Under the pieces are notes generated by a model. The model saw only the letters and a program-made list of their open reading frames with translations, searched no databases and was not told the origin of the DNA. DNA of 64,000 nucleotides from Littorina saxatilis (taxonomy: Eukaryota; Mollusca; Gastropoda; Littorinimorpha; Littorinidae): NCBI RefSeq assembly GCF_037325665.1, contig NC_090246.1, positions 93,718,499-93,782,498 of the forward strand, given 5' to 3'. The translations under genes were made by a program, and so were the position numbers. This document shows, piece by piece, positions 62,801 to 64,000 of the stretch (within the stretch, counting starts at the first letter, position 1; each line of letters starts with the position of its first letter).

Positions 62801-64000
62801 TCAGTTCATTATGACGTTATAGCTCCTGCACGTTTAGCTGTTAGGACGGGCTAAGGCTAATGTTACCGTGCTTGCGTATCCGAAATCGTTCATGAACCGG
62901 AGTCAACGAGGCCGTGGTGCGAAGCGACAGGAGTCATCGGTGACGTCGAGTCCTTGCCAGGCGAGCAGTGCCGTCGTCGAAAGTGGAGCGGCAGACATCT
63001 CCTCAGTAGTAGGCCATTTCAGAGTAGCCTCCGCATGGTGAAATACAACAACCACATCCTGGTTGTATTGAAGTAGCCATACATATCCCCTGCCGTTGAT
63101 AACAGGTTTCCGGCATCTGCTCTACGCAAACAGACCCTACGTTCAACGAAGAACGGATTCGCTTGGAACGCAAGCTATCTTCCCTCGGCTAAAGGCAAAG
63201 AACGAAAGAATAAAAAGGAGTATCTACGAGCTCGAATTTAGCTCTGAGTTCACCTTACAAAATACAAGCAAAACACACGTGAAATACCTGAGCACGAGCT
63301 CCACGAGACACCTGCAGTTAACCAGCGTCTACCTATGACAGGCGAAATAGAGGAACACAGGCGCTCCAATACAATACATTTAACCCCACAGCATAAAAGT
63401 ATGCTAATATTAAAGCCGCTTGTGACAAACCCCCCTACTCAAACCGAACTACGGTTCGTCACAAAAATTCTACACAATGCGGCTGTAATAGTCTGCTCCG
63501 ACGTTGTCGCATCCTCGGATTGCTCTGATGCGGAACGTGAATGTCTGAAGCAACAGGGCCCAGCGCATCAAACTTCCGTTCGTCATCTATGTCTTCGGTA
63601 GAGGTTGAAGGGACTGGTGATCAGTCTGTAGCGATTCTCTCTCTCTGAGACTGTCAATGTGCCAACACGGTCGACAGCGATTCTCCGGAAAGGTTCATCT
63701 ATGAGAGGCATCTTTCCAAGGTGAGCTTTGGGTGATCCTCCTTCAGGTAAAGCTCGATGACCAACATCACAGGAATGAACATAACGCCTGATGTCGCCCT
63801 CCATCCCTGGCCAGTAGAACGAATGCCAGAGTCTATTCTTAGTTTTCTTTGTCTCAAGATGACCAGTCTTAGTAACATTGTGGTATTGTCTCAAAATACC
63901 CGAACGAAGAGTCTCAGGCACCACCACCTGACTGAAGGTCTTCTCCGTGGTTATGAAAAAGCGATGTAGGACGCCCTGTTTCCAAAGAAATTTCACCTTT
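62800..64000 (-). mobile_element. Ty3/gypsy-type LTR element, 3' part (fossil fragment at window edge)
   Basis: Minus-strand translation near 63640-63990 shows an integrase zinc-binding HHCC-type region (QYHNVTKTGHLETKKT, FYWPGMEGDIRRYVHSC) and the start of the integrase core (RIAVDRVG). A probable 3' LTR begins near 63462 with TGTGACGAACC and extends toward lower coordinates; its far end is not located. The element continues beyond the right edge and sits in an EIF3D intron. It looks broken. Confidence 0.65.

Overview
The window is animal nuclear DNA, most probably from a marine gastropod mollusc. The evidence is intron-rich conserved animal genes, very dense interspersed repeats, tRNA-headed SINEs of the type common in snails, and a mollusc-like 5S rRNA sequence. 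The species cannot be fixed from the sequence.

Three host genes are supported by exon reading frames with matching splice phases. (1) RSL1D1, a ribosomal-L1-domain nucleolar protein, is on the minus strand: exons 1-6 lie between 22140 and 208, and the 3' end runs off the left edge. (2) CANT1, a calcium-activated nucleotidase, is on the plus strand, complete in three coding exons (22229-26428), head-to-head with RSL1D1 with 88 bp between the start codons. (3) EIF3D is on the minus strand: eight exons from 61740 to 39323 encode the C-terminal 399 residues, and the N-terminal exons are beyond the right edge.

The main finding is two intronic snoRNA amplifications in the translation-related genes. 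RSL1D1 introns 2, 3, 4 and 5 carry 13 copies of a box C/D snoRNA on the host strand. It has a GUUGCC/GGCAAC terminal stem, C box, D' box and D box, and a 12-nt guide matching the 28S ACAGGGAUAACU segment (the snR38/SNORD1 type). Ten copies are in intron 3, in partly tandem units. The large EIF3D intron (41644-54613) carries nine copies of a second element of about 133 nt that looks like a box H/ACA snoRNA (H box AGAUAA, 3' ACA, supported stems).

The rest is a nested repeat landscape. A 7.0-kb DIRS-type tyrosine-recombinase retroelement (44999-52022), with inverted terminal repeats and an internal complementary region, sits in the EIF3D snoRNA intron. It holds a full-length 5S rRNA-like gene and a GC-rich tandem array. 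Other items are DNA elements beginning CAGACCTG with 6-bp target duplications proved by empty sites, repeats carrying perfect DR1 nuclear-receptor motifs, piggyBac-, mariner/pogo- and other MITEs, SINEs, a LINE 3' end, long palindromes, and a 6.7-kb terminal-inverted-repeat element (28923-35623) with exon-like splice signals but no transposase. A Ty3/gypsy integrase fragment lies at the right edge. Most other open frames are repeat-derived or shadows.
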